Positions 54,618 through 64,000 of a DNA stretch of 64,000 bases are shown piece by piece. Made by a program: the position numbers and the translations under genes. The DNA comes from Phytopythium helicoides (lineage: Eukaryota; Oomycota; Peronosporomycetes; Pythiales; Pythiaceae): positions 587,317-651,316 of the forward strand of contig JANFNE010000016.1 of the NCBI GenBank assembly GCA_024867545.1, given 5' to 3'. Every line of letters starts with the position of its first letter. Positions within the stretch are counted from its first letter, which is position 1. Under the pieces are notes generated by a model. The model made no database searches. It was not told where the DNA came from and saw only the letters and a program-made list of their open reading frames with translations.

Positions 54618-56487
54618 AAACGAGTAGCTGTTGCTGTCGGGCTCGCCTTGCTCGCCGGCAGGCCCGGTTGGGTGGGCGTTGAGCTCTTGGGGGCCGCCAG
54701 CTCCGCTTCCGCAGCGAGGCTCGGCCTTGAATGGTACCAGCCTGCTCGGGCGGTCGGCGCGCGCGAAGGGCTCGTCAGTCGCCTCTTAGTCGCGTTGCGC
54801 AGCGCCTGCAATGGCGGCAGAGGTGCCGCTGCTTGAGCTGCAGCGTTAGCGACTGGTGCTAGCCTGCTGCTCGCCAGCCGCTTTTTTATCCGCGAGCAAA
54901 TTTGTTCCCGCGGCCGGCTGAACGCGGCCGAGCTCGTGGCGCAAGCGACGGGATCTCGCTGGTCTCGCTGCGCGCGTCGGCTGGCAAGAGCGTCTGTGAG
55001 TGAAGGAGCGCTGCGGAACGGCAGCCTGGCCCTGGTCCGCCCTTCACCCTGGAGCTTTCTCTCTCTTTCGCACACTTGTCGTCTCGCCATTTGGCCCGGC
55101 GTCGCACGTTCAAACCTAGCCACGCGAGAAACACAGCCACCGGCACTCGAGCCCACTGTAGCTCCTCGCGCTGATTTGCGCCGAGCCTCAACTGGCGAAC
55201 TCGCCCGAAGTCGATGGCGAGCAGCGCGGCCGGACCACGACGACGCCGTAGTCACGTGGACGAAAGGGTTCAACATCGCGACTTGCTCTCTACGGTACGC
55301 AATTGCAGTGCAATGCAAGCGCACCGCACTGCAGGCAGCGAGCAGGTCGTGGGCTGGCCAGCGAGCCAGCAGCGCCAGCGCCATGTGCGACTCGCCACGC
55401 AGATGGCTACAGTCCTGGGCGGAAAATTCAGCTCTGTCCCGGCACTTTCTGGGCCGGTTCCCGGGACTTCGTGGTCGAATCGAAGCGTCTCTTGAAGATC
55501 TTTGAGCCAGTCCATGCTTGACTCATCAGGCGCTTTGCGCGGAATGGAGGGGAAAAAGTGTCCGTTCGACGGCCAGAAATCGCTCGAGCTTCGAGCGAAT
55601 GTATCAGCACGTTGCGTCCAGCAGCGCTCGTTTTCTCGAGGCTTCTTTCGGAGACGGCGGTGGTCGTCGAGGCTCACTCGCCATCGGTCCTGGCTTGTAT
55701 TGCTCGAATGCCAACCATCAAAGAGGCAAATCATGTCGTGGGGCAGCAACGCGCAGTAGCAGAGCCCGGCAGGCACCTACAGTCGGATCTCGGCTGAAGA
55801 TTGGGCGCTTCGATTATCGAGCCTTCCGGCAGCATCGTGACACGCACCAAGCACGTTGCTCACGAGTGAGTCGCTCCCAAGGCCGATCACTCGTATAAAA
55901 ACAGGGTAGTACAGGCAACGGAGGCGAAACCAGCTTGAGGTGGGCCACACCCACTGCTCGAACGAAAGGTCGCTGTCTTTGACGCCTTCGGAACCCATGC
56001 TGGCGCGACGGTCATCGCCGCACTATCCACTTTGGCGCTCTCTCTGGCCCTGCAGCCCAGACGCAAGCCTCTCCACCTGTTGTCCCCCATGTACCAGGAG
56101 GCCTACATCATGTCGGCCTCGTGGTGCTCATGGGGCAGAAGAGAAAGCCCCACGCGGGGGTGCAAATTTAGAAAAAAAGTCAGTCGCGCGCATTTCCGTA
56201 ATTCCCGCGAACCCGCGCGCACGCAAGATCCCGTCTTTGAAACCTCTTGGCCCCAGTATGCCCCTCCCCAAGGGGCAGCCGAGTCCGTTTCGCCCGCCCA
56301 CGGAAAAGTCGCCGACTCGCAGGTTGAAGCTGCCTGTTTGTACCGTACCCGCGGACGAAATCTTTCCTTCCTTCCCTTCCTACCGCCAAAGATCCAAGCC
56401 TGGAAGCCGAGCACTCGCCCTGGAAGCCAAGCAAGCAAGCGCCGCCGCCGCCGCCAGTCTCCGCCTTCCTTTCCCGCGCCCGCCGCC
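54618..56487. other. Divergent intergenic region, mirror of 25161-26994
   Basis: No gene. Promoters of the hydrolase and RWP-RK copies. Frames that were open on the left are broken differently here, which supports treating them as non-coding. Confidence 0.5.
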
Positions 56488-58195
56488 ATGGACGCGACCA
56501 GCGAGAGCCGCGACGAGAACGCGGCGCCGCTCAAGCGCGAAGCCCCCGCAGCCGCCGACGCCTCCAAGCCGCAGGCGTTCCTCGAGGCCTCCGGGTGGGT
56601 CGCCGACGCGGCGCTCGGGCGCGGACGACGGCCCCTGGGGCGCCTTCGAGAGCCCGCAGAGCGTGTACGCCATGCTGCTAGGCGCGGCGCCCAGGGTCGC
56701 TGCTGCCGCCGCCGCCCATCGCCACCAGCGGCTGCTGCCCTCGCCCACGGCCTCGTCGCTGCTCATGCACCAGCTGCACGCGCAGGGCGAGCAGGGCGCC
56801 GACGCGGCCGCGGACCTCGCCGGCCTGCCCTTCTTCACGGCGCTCAGCCCGCACCCGCACCACCCCGCGCTGCTGGTCGCCGCTGCACGCGGCCATGGGC
56901 TTCGGACCCGCCGGGGTCGGTCGCCTTCGCCCTCGGCCGGAGCCGCCTTCTCGAGCGCACCGACGCCCATCATCACCATGGCAGACATGATGGCGGACCC
57001 CATGCTGCTGTTCACGCAGCCCAGCCCCACGGCCAGCATGCTCAAGCACCTGCTCCCGCCTTCGCCTCGCCGCACCCGCCCTCGGCGGCAGCTTCCGCGG
57101 CCTCCGCAGCACCAATGCCGCCGTCGTCGGCGGCCCATGGCACCGCCAACTGCAGTGTCGCCGTCCATCCTCATGAGCATGCCGCCGGCGCCAGCCAACG
57201 TCAAGGACATGACGCTCAACGAGCTGCGACCGCACTTCAACAAGCCCATGGCGGTCGCGCAAGGAACTCGGCGTCTGCATCACGCTCATGAAGAAGATTT
57301 GCCGCCGCAACGGACTCGTGCGGTGGCCGCACCGCCGCATCCGCAGCCTCGTCAACCGCATCACGTCGCTACAGGTCATCGCTGCAAGCGCTGCCGGCGC
57401 CGAGAAGAAGCGCTTCCAGGCACAGATCGCAGCGCTGCGAGAAGAGCTGTCGGCAGTCATCCAGAACCCAAACGAAAAAAGCCGCAAGGCGCAAGCAGAC
57501 GCACGCAACCGCTTTATGCCAGGCAGATGATACCAACTACTGCCGAGGTGAACGCAAGCATGTCAGCCATGCTCCGTGATTGCGGAGGCGACGTCATGCT
57601 GCAAGACGACGACAATGAAGACGACGAGCAGATGGAGGCAGCGGTGCGGCCCGAGCCGCTCGAGAAAGCCGAGAAGATTGAGATCGTAGAAAAAATCGAG
57701 AAGATGGAGGAGCAGGAGCTGGACCAGCCTTCGAAGTGCTCGATGAGCGAGTCAAAACCCAAGAAAAAGGGCAAGAAGAGCAAGAAGAACAAAGGCAAGA
57801 AGCGAGAGCTCGACACGAGCTCAGCAGCAATTGATGACGATGAAGACGACGAGAGTCCGCGATGTGTGAGCGATCTCGCCGATCCGTCCCCTGCTCTTTC
57901 ACCCACCATCCGACCAGGCAAGAAGCGCAAGCGTGTCGGTCGATGTTTTGGCAACACACTGCCTCCTCCTCCCATCAAGATCCCGCGCCTGGACGAGCAG
58001 TCGTCGACCCCGATCACGATGCCACAGCGCCCCCGAGCGGCGAACCGACAAGAAGCGAGTGCTGCGCAGCAGCGACCGCCTAGCGAGCGGCAGCGGCCAC
58101 TCTCCGTCGTCCTCACACTGCGTGCGACCAGCAACCACGACGAACCGGGGCAAGCGCGGGTCCATCTCGTCCATCCTGTGCACACCGAGCTCTAG
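56488..58195 (+). pseudogene. Right-arm copy of the RWP-RK regulator, frame-broken
   Basis: This is the mirror of 25160-23460. The start MDATSESRDENAAP at 56488 and the stop at 58195 are kept. Frame breaks fall in the Ala/Pro-rich N-terminal half, just before the RWP-RK core (near 57,256, where an inserted base follows MAV), and near 57,526. From 57,288 the RRNGLVRWPHRRIRSL core is readable, and from about 57,530 the C-terminal acidic and Lys-rich region. There are a few substitutions (for example SKKNKGKK where the left reads SKKSKGKK). Confidence 0.82.
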
Positions 58196-58441
58196 AGTGT
58201 AGCAGTGTACATCATCCATCAATCATCTCGAATCCAGCCAGTAGTGAGTAGAGTTCCAAGGTAAGCTGTATGCCAATTCAATCAAAAGCAATCACGGTCC
58301 AAGTTGAAGCGCGTTCAATCTGTGGCTGTCGACGCGTCGATCTCTCCCTTCCTCCCATTGGCCCACTTCCCCTCCATCCCTTCCACCCATTGGTCCATTT
58401 CCCTCATTCCCTCCATCTGATTGGCCAATCCCCCCCCCCCG

Positions 58442-58464
58442 CGACACCTTCGGCGAAGGTGTCG
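58442..58464. promoter_or_regulatory. Hairpin palindrome upstream of glutathione reductase copy
   Basis: Identical to 23196-23218, with the same 10-base arms and GGC loop, 26 bp before the start codon. Flanking bases differ (a C run to the left, GACCGCC to the right). Confidence 0.5.
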
Positions 58465-58489
58465 ACCGCCACTTCCCCAGCCGATCTCC

Positions 58490-60190
58490 ATGGCGCTCGC
58501 CGCTCGCGCCCTCCGCTCCTCGCGGCGCTCGCCGCTCGCCCGCGCGCTCTCCTCGCGCTCGGAGGCCGCGCCGGAGCTCGACTTTCTCGTCATCGCGCCG
58601 GCAGCGGCGGCGTGGCGGCGTCCAGGCGCGCGGCGGCGCACGGCGCGCCGCGTGGCGGTGGTGGAGCAGGCGCGGCTGGGCGGCACGTGCGTGAACGTGG
58701 GCTGCGTGCCCAAGAAGATCATGTTCCTCGGCGCCAGCATGAGCCACGTGCTGCACCGCGACGCGGCGTACTACGGCCACCAAGTGGGCGGCGCGCGGGG
58801 CTTCGACTGGCGCGCGCTCAAGGACCGCCGCGACGCCTACGTGCGCCGCTCAACGGCATCTACGAGCGGTGAGGCAGCGCTGCGGGCTGCGGGGCGTGTG
58901 GATGGGTGCTGACGCGCGAGCAGGAATCTGGCCAACGCCAACGTGGAGGTCATCCAGGGCACGGCGCGCTTCAACGCGGACGGACGAGTCGAGGTGGACG
59001 GCCGAGAGCTGCGCGCCAAGAACGTGCTCATCGCCGTGGGCGGCAAGCCGCTGATCCCAGACATCCCAGGTTCGTGGGGACGCTGTTTTTCTGTGGTGCA
59101 CTTGCTGTTGCAGCGCTGATGGATGGGATTGTGGCAGGCAAGGAGCTCTGCATCGACTCAGACGGCTTCTTCGAGCTGGAGTACCTGCCGAAGAAAGTGG
59201 CGGTCGTCGGCGCCGGCTACATTGCCGTGGAGCTCGCAGGCGTGCTCAACTCGTTTGGATCTGACACCACTATCTTCACCCGCCGCGACGGCGTGCTGCG
59301 CTCGTTCGATGTGCGTCTGCGTCTGCGTGTACCAACTTGAGCTGAAAAGGTAGCATTGACGGTCCTGTGATGCGTAGGAGCTGGTGCGGACGACGCTGCA
59401 CGACGCGTTGAAGCGCGATGGAGTTCATTCTACGCCCACAGTCGAACGTGACCCCGCGTTGAGCGTGCTGCAGATGGCACCAAGACGCTCGTGCTCGCAG
59501 ACGGAACGACGCACTCGGGGTTCGAGGAGGTCATCTACGCCGCAGGACGCGTGCCACTTACGTCGGAGCTGGGGTTGGAGGCGGCGGGAGTGCAAACGGA
59601 CGCACAAGGCCACATCAAGATTGATGAGTACCAGGCCACGACACGTCCGAACGGGTTTTTGCCGTGGGTGATGCGTGTGGGACGGTCGCGCTGACGCCCG
59701 TCGCGATCGCCGGCAGGCCGCCGCCTGGCCGACCGTTTGTTCGGAGACATCCGACGCCAAGATCTCGTACGAGAACTGTGCCAAACGGTTGTGTTTAGCC
59801 ACCCGCCCATCGGGGACGATCGGGCTGACAGAGCAGCAGGCACGTACCAAGTTCGGCGACGACCAAATTAAGGTGTACACGAGCGCTTTGTCAACATGTA
59901 CTACGGATCATCAACGAGCCACTGGGCGAAGGCGAGGAAGATTGAACGGCACGGGTTGAAGCCCAAACCTATGACGGCCATGAAGCTCGTGTGCACTGGT
60001 GCGGACGAAAAAGGTTGTGGGGTTGCACGTGATTGGATGGGTGCGGACGAGATGCTTGCAGGGCTTCGGCGTGGCCGTCCAAGATGGGTGCGACCAAGGC
60101 GGACTTTGACAATTGCGGTGGCGATCCACCCGACAGCAGCGGAAGAATTTGTAACCCTCGCACCTTGGGGGGCTCAGCGGGCGGGCATAG
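58490..60190 (+). pseudogene. Right-arm copy of glutathione reductase, frame-broken
   Basis: This is the mirror of 23170-21485, with the same four-exon layout recognisable. Small deletions hit the FAD site (GAGSGG becomes a shifted Ala-rich stretch from about 58,596), the NGIYER end of exon 1, and many points in exon 4 (59,391-60,190). The [13 protein letters not shown] redox motif is intact in frame. Substitutions (Thr to Ser, Gln to Glu, LGH to MSH, Tyr to His) show divergence from the left copy in addition to indels. Confidence 0.85.
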
Positions 60191-60488
60191 ATGGATGTTG
60201 GTCGCACGACTTGCTGCACGCCCCGGTAGTGCATGACATTGAATGCATCAGATGAATGCAATAGTCTGGCATTAGCGGTTGCAAGTAGACTCTTGTGGGC
60301 GAGATGAAACGAAGATTGGCCATGCCGACCGCCACTCAATGTTCGTTTGAGCCTCCTGCAGGAAAGTGCCAAACGCCGTCTGTATGAGCCAGCAAACCTG
60401 GCGTAGCTTGTCGTTCATCAAGCATCGCCATCGCACACTCTTCGTGTACTTCTGCAAACAGGAGCGATCAACAATGCCACTCCACTGC

Positions 60489-61263
60489 AGCGTGCGAGGG
60501 CGTGACATCGGAAGGAAGCTTGCTAACCTTCGAGCGAGACGGTTTAGTGCAACGCCAACGTATCTCTCCCTGCGTCTACCAGCGTGCTCATCCTGAGTGG
60601 CGACATGGATGACAAGCGCCTACCAAGTTCGCGATGGCACTTGACAACGCCATCGTTGCGGATGGAGGCAAACGACTGATCGTTGTCGCCAATGGCACGC
60701 ACCAACGTGGTTGACAGTTGCGGTGCTCGCCGATGGGTCCTCCTTGGTAGACAGGTGGTTGCCTCATTCATCGCTTCCGATGGCGCTCTCACATCGGTGG
60801 ATACGTCCTGCATAGAGGAGCGCCCGCCTGCGAGGTTGACCGTGTCGACAGAGCTGAGCTCGCTGTTGTTGACCGTGACGGACGCGTACGACGGCGAGGC
60901 CGGACTGTACCTCCAACGGACAGCAGTACGTCGTCCAGCGGCCGAGGCAGAGGGCGGGGAGCAGGTCAGGCGTCTTCGATGGGAAATGCCGGGTCATCGG
61001 TCCCTCGAGGCTGAAATCGACAGTCTATCGGCGTCTCGCAACCGGTATCGCGTGGCGCTGATCGTCGTGGGCAGCTTGTGTGTAGGCATCGGTCATTCTA
61101 GGGTGTGTTGTACGCGGCGTTCCGGCGTCACCGACGGCGCGAGCTGGCAAAAGAGGAGGCGCTGCTTCGGCGCATGCGCGGCAGCGAGGACGACGACTAT
61201 GAGCTGCTGCGTGGGCTGTACCTGTCGTCGTCCAGCTACCGCACGGACCCGAGCGCGAGCTGA
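60489..61263 (+). pseudogene. Right-arm copy of the hydrolase 3' fragment
   Basis: This is the mirror of 20447-21184, with indels. It carries the right-arm-specific variants seen in the right-arm full gene (52178-54617): Thr-Asp-Ser after PP, AEAEGG, GNAG, VALIVV and VILGVLYAAF. It ends at the same stop codon (61261-61263). Confidence 0.8.
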
Positions 61264-62222
61264 AGCTGACGGCGCGCAGAGAGATTCCTAGATAGGATAG
61301 TGATTGCGGGCTTCCGCAATGCCCATCATGCTGCGTGGGTGACTCAAGCACTCGGAGGCATCATCATTCGAGGGACCGGCCTCTGCCAAGATCCAGACTG
61401 GGACGCGCAGTGATCGCAGATTCGGCGGCAGATAATCCATTGCACGTTGAAGCCGCCAATGGCGACGTGTCGGCGCGGGCGGAGCCAATCTTTGGCGCCA
61501 CGTACGTGGCTGCGAGTACACGCATCGCGTCATCATCGCAGCTGTCGGCGCGGGGCGGTCTCATTTGTAGGCTTCTTCAAGGTGAGTTTCTTACTCGCCG
61601 AGATTCGTAGAGGGTGGGGTGGCGTGACGCTGTCGTCGTCACCACGTATTATCTGCAATCAGTAGAGAATCTTGATGGGTGCACAATTAATCTTTATATT
61701 TGTATGTTGTCGATCGATATTGAATTGGTTTAGGTGACATCGTGGACTGACGCACTGGAGTAAGTGATCTGAACTGAATTGGCGTATCTTGTCAGGTCGT
61801 TCAGCGTTCCATCCGCCTCCCGAATAGTCACCATTTGATATCATAACTAACAGGGGTATTCAGATCAGATACATATAATCACCAAGATATTTGTCATACT
61901 CTATTCAGTTCAAACTGAATTATATTCATTAATAAAGGCAGCCGACCTCGGTGTTCTCACCCGTTTCTTAACGTGGGGTTGTGGCGCGGCCTGCAAGGCG
62001 TCGTAGCCGCTGAGAATATCAGGCGGCTGCGCATTCAGCGCCTGCTGACGCACACGCTGCGCATCAGCGGCGCGCCTCCGGACAATCGGCGCGCGCCGTC
62101 GGCGTGGCGTGCTCACTCGCGCTTTCTCTTCGCTTCCCGCCGACTGTCCAGCCGGTCTCTCTCTCTCTCTCTCTCCCTCTCTCACTCCCTCTCGATCGCT
62201 CTCGATCGCTCACGTTGAAGCC
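61264..62222. other. Spacer with diverged AT-rich block
   Basis: No gene. Mirror of 19493-20446. The AT-rich part (about 61,640-61,940) differs from its left counterpart by many substitutions, unlike the flanking genes. The CAGTTCAAACTG palindrome and the CT microsatellite leader of the PX gene are kept. Confidence 0.55.
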
Positions 62223-62989
62223 ATGGCGAGCGACAAGCGCACCATCCTGTCGTCCAAGCGCGCGCGCGGCCGCAGGAAGAAGGCCATGCAGAAGGAGCGC
62301 GCCACGGCAGCGGCGCTGGCGCTGGCCGTTGATGGAGGCGCCGCGCTCACCCCCACGGGCGACAAGCTGCGCGCCAAGCTGCCCGAGATCACCATCCTGC
62401 GCCAGGGCGACGACCACCACGACGACGGGCCCAGCGCCACCGACACGTGCGAGAGCGACAGCGCCGAGGAGAACGACGAGGACGACGAGGACGACGAGCT
62501 GGTCATCGTGTGCCGCGAGGCGCCGCGCGACGCTTGCTCGCGCTTCGTGGCGCTCGACGACGAGGAGGTCGTGCTGCACGCGCTGCGAGCCGCTCGCAAG
62601 GAGCACGGCGCGCCCGACCGGCGCCGTTCACGCTGCGCGTCACCTCGTTCCGCGAGACGGACGCGGGCTTCGTGGCCTTCTCGGTGCAGGTGGCGACGCT
62701 GGACGAGCCGAGGCGCGAGCTGACGGTCGAGCGGCGCTTCTCCGAGTTCGTGGCGCTCGCGCAGAGCGTCAACGCGCAGCTCGAGGGGCGGCGCGCGCTG
62801 GGAGCTGCCTCCAAAGACCTGGTTCCGCGTGACGCAGGCCGCCGCGCTCGAGGAGCGCCGCGCGCGGCTGGAGCGCAGCCTGCAGGCGCTGCTGGCGCTC
62901 GAGCCTGCCGCGACGCTCCCGGCCGTGCGCGACTTCCTCATGCTCGACATCTTCGCCGTGCAGGTGGCGCCGAGGACAAGCTGCTGTGA
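62223..62989 (+). pseudogene. Right-arm copy of the PX-domain protein, frame-broken
   Basis: This is the mirror of 19492-18725. It reads correctly from MASDKRT to about residue 135, then loses one C near 62,623 (GGCGCCGTTCACG where the left has one more C). Later indels fall near 62,785, 62,806 and 62,971. The PX core VERRFSEFVALAQSVNAQL is readable in another frame. Confidence 0.8.
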
Positions 62990-63046
62990 CTCGCGGCGGC
63001 GCCTCCGCCTGCTCTTCCGACGCCCATAACTCGCACAAAAAGTAGC

Positions 63047-63187
63047 CTAGAAATCCCGCGCCGCGCCCTCTGGCAGGAACGCCAGCGACGCCAGCACGAG
63101 CACCGCCAGCAGCCCCGGCAGCCCCAGCAGCAGCCCGTCCAGCGCCGCGCGCACGCCGCCACACGCCGCCGCCATCACCGAAGCCAT
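63047..63187 (-). CDS. Small membrane protein, right-arm copy
   Basis: This is the mirror of 18527-18667, at the same 141-bp length and fully open, encoding 46 residues with the same central hydrophobic helix. The predicted change is Val7 to Ala, the other base differences being silent. It is the only right-arm gene whose frame is completely preserved, partly because it is short. Function not recognised. Confidence 0.5.
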   Translation of the reverse strand: MASVMAAACGGVRAALDGLLLGLPGLLAVLVLASLAFLPEGAARDF

Positions 63188-63402
63188 CTCGTTCTATAGT
63201 CAGCCGTCGGAAAAAAAAAAGAAAGGAAACCACCTCCACGATATGAAGCCCCACAGTTAAAATAGTATAGAAAAAACTACCTTACCCACCTCTATTTCGC
63301 AGGGGTATCTCGTCCCAGAGGTCATTTCCCGCTTTTTCCTGTGGTCGGCAACCATCAGCAAGCATCCGCCACCAGTGCCTTTCTCGACCTCGACCTCGCA
63401 TC

Positions 63403-64000
63403 ATGGTGCCTGGGTCGTGCTCAAGTTCGGCGGCACGAGCGTGTCGACCGCCGCGCGCTGGGCGCAGCATCTGCGAGCAGATCGACGCGAACCTGCGCGC
63501 GGATGGCGCGCCGAGCGTGTGGGTGACCATCTCGGCGCTCACGCAGGTGACCAACAAGCTCACGGCGGCGCTCGAGGCCGCCAGCCGCGCCGACGCGAGC
63601 CACGTGCCCATCGTGGAGGCCGTCGTGCGCCAGCACTTCGCGCTCGCCTACGACGTGGGGCTCTTCGACGCGGCGGCCCACGCGGACGACTGGGAGCGCA
63701 GGTGGATGGCCTCGGTCTTTGACGAGTCCTTCGTGGCGCCCGCCGCCATCGACGCCGCGATCCCCGCCGCGCTGCACCCGCTGCTGCAGGAGCTCAAGGT
63801 AGGCAACGCAGGGCGATGAGTAGTGGTTGTGGTGAGGATACTCATGTGGACGGCCCTCCGAATATGCTTCAGAACCTGGCGCGCATCCTGGAGGGCGTCA
63901 AGCTCACGCAGGAGGCCTCCCCGCGCATCCAGGCGCGCGTGCTCGCGTTCGGAGAGCTGCTCTCGACGCACCTGGGCGTGTGCATCATGGCCCGCAACGG
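63403..64000 (+). pseudogene. Aspartokinase, right-arm copy, partial at window end
   Basis: This is the mirror of 18308-17712. The start is at 63403, but one G is missing at the fourth codon and one G is added near 63,462, restoring frame after about 20 codons. From there to 64,000 the sequence is essentially identical to the left arm, including the intron (one base shorter, at about 63,799-63,872) and exon 2 up to LGVCIMARN. The gene leaves the window. Indels without substitutions point to consensus error here. Confidence 0.8.

Larger units (their letters stand above)
17712..64000. repeat. Giant palindrome, arms about 23 kb, axis near 40,525
   Basis: The last bases of the window (to 64000) are the reverse complement of 17712 onward, and gene order is mirrored throughout: aspartokinase, small membrane protein, PX protein, hydrolase fragment, glutathione reductase, RWP-RK, hydrolase, TAZ protein, surface protein and TP-rich protein, then the same genes reversed. 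The strand switch occurs in a CGACGCC-rich stretch, with CGCC-TTC-GGCG at 40521-40530. Arms differ by substitutions, many one-base indels and SPTE repeat copy number. The right arm continues past the window. It could be biological (inverted duplication, joined haplotypes) or a fold-back assembly join. Confidence 0.92.

Noticed and set aside
1..64000. CRISPR arrays, rRNA or tRNA genes
   Set aside because: Regular short repeats are all coding satellites or 15-bp tandem repeats without unique spacers. I saw no rRNA-like block and no tRNA cloverleaf, though a tRNA could be missed by eye.

Overview
The window looks like nuclear DNA of an oomycete (stramenopile), possibly a Pythium-like lineage. 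The supporting signs are GC-rich compact genes with few short introns, a SPTE/NAPT-rich surface protein ending in a PAN/Apple domain, a secreted Cys-rich carbohydrate-binding-like protein, RWP-RK and TAZ-finger regulators, and clustered small secreted Cys-rich proteins. The species cannot be fixed from the sequence alone.

Region 1 (1-10,450) is a tandem array of a 3,026-bp unit. Each unit carries two convergent, paralogous genes for small secreted six-cysteine proteins (called A and B here). Three units are nearly identical, the third being partial. A fourth, older neighbour holds an A gene whose coding region and 3' flank match the array although its promoter does not. A methyltransferase gene follows (10,541-11,485).

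Region 2 (11,700-15,500) is a lower-GC accessory island. It holds a Fanzor gene, the eukaryotic TnpB-like RNA-guided nuclease family, with all RuvC and zinc-finger motifs visible but with frame breaks and a stop in its N-terminal half. A 100-bp inverted repeat lies 5' of it, a small foldable segment lies right after its stop codon, and uncertain element remnants follow. Next comes an unusual gene joining a helix-turn-helix to a jelly-roll-like C-terminus (15,500-16,384).

Region 3 (17,712-64,000) is one huge palindrome with its axis near 40,525. The left arm reads: aspartokinase, a tiny membrane protein, a PX-domain protein, a 3' fragment of an alpha/beta-hydrolase gene, glutathione reductase, an RWP-RK regulator, the full hydrolase gene (catalytic Ser replaced by Gly), a TAZ-finger protein, a giant PAN-domain surface protein with a SPTE repeat stalk, and a TP-rich carbohydrate-binding-like protein cut by the axis. 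The right arm repeats all of this in reverse, running off the window inside aspartokinase. Left-arm genes are mostly open. Right-arm copies carry many one-base indels, plus real substitutions concentrated in some blocks. This fits two haplotypes (or two real inverted copies) joined head to head, with a poorly polished right arm. A fold-back assembly join must be excluded before the palindrome is treated as biology.

Most genes here are independent single genes rather than a pathway. Functional groupings that can be defended are the A/B secreted array, the two neighbouring surface proteins sharing a CETW...LYxCG domain, and the 740-bp inverted hydrolase duplicates that flank glutathione reductase and RWP-RK and appear to be homogenised within each arm.
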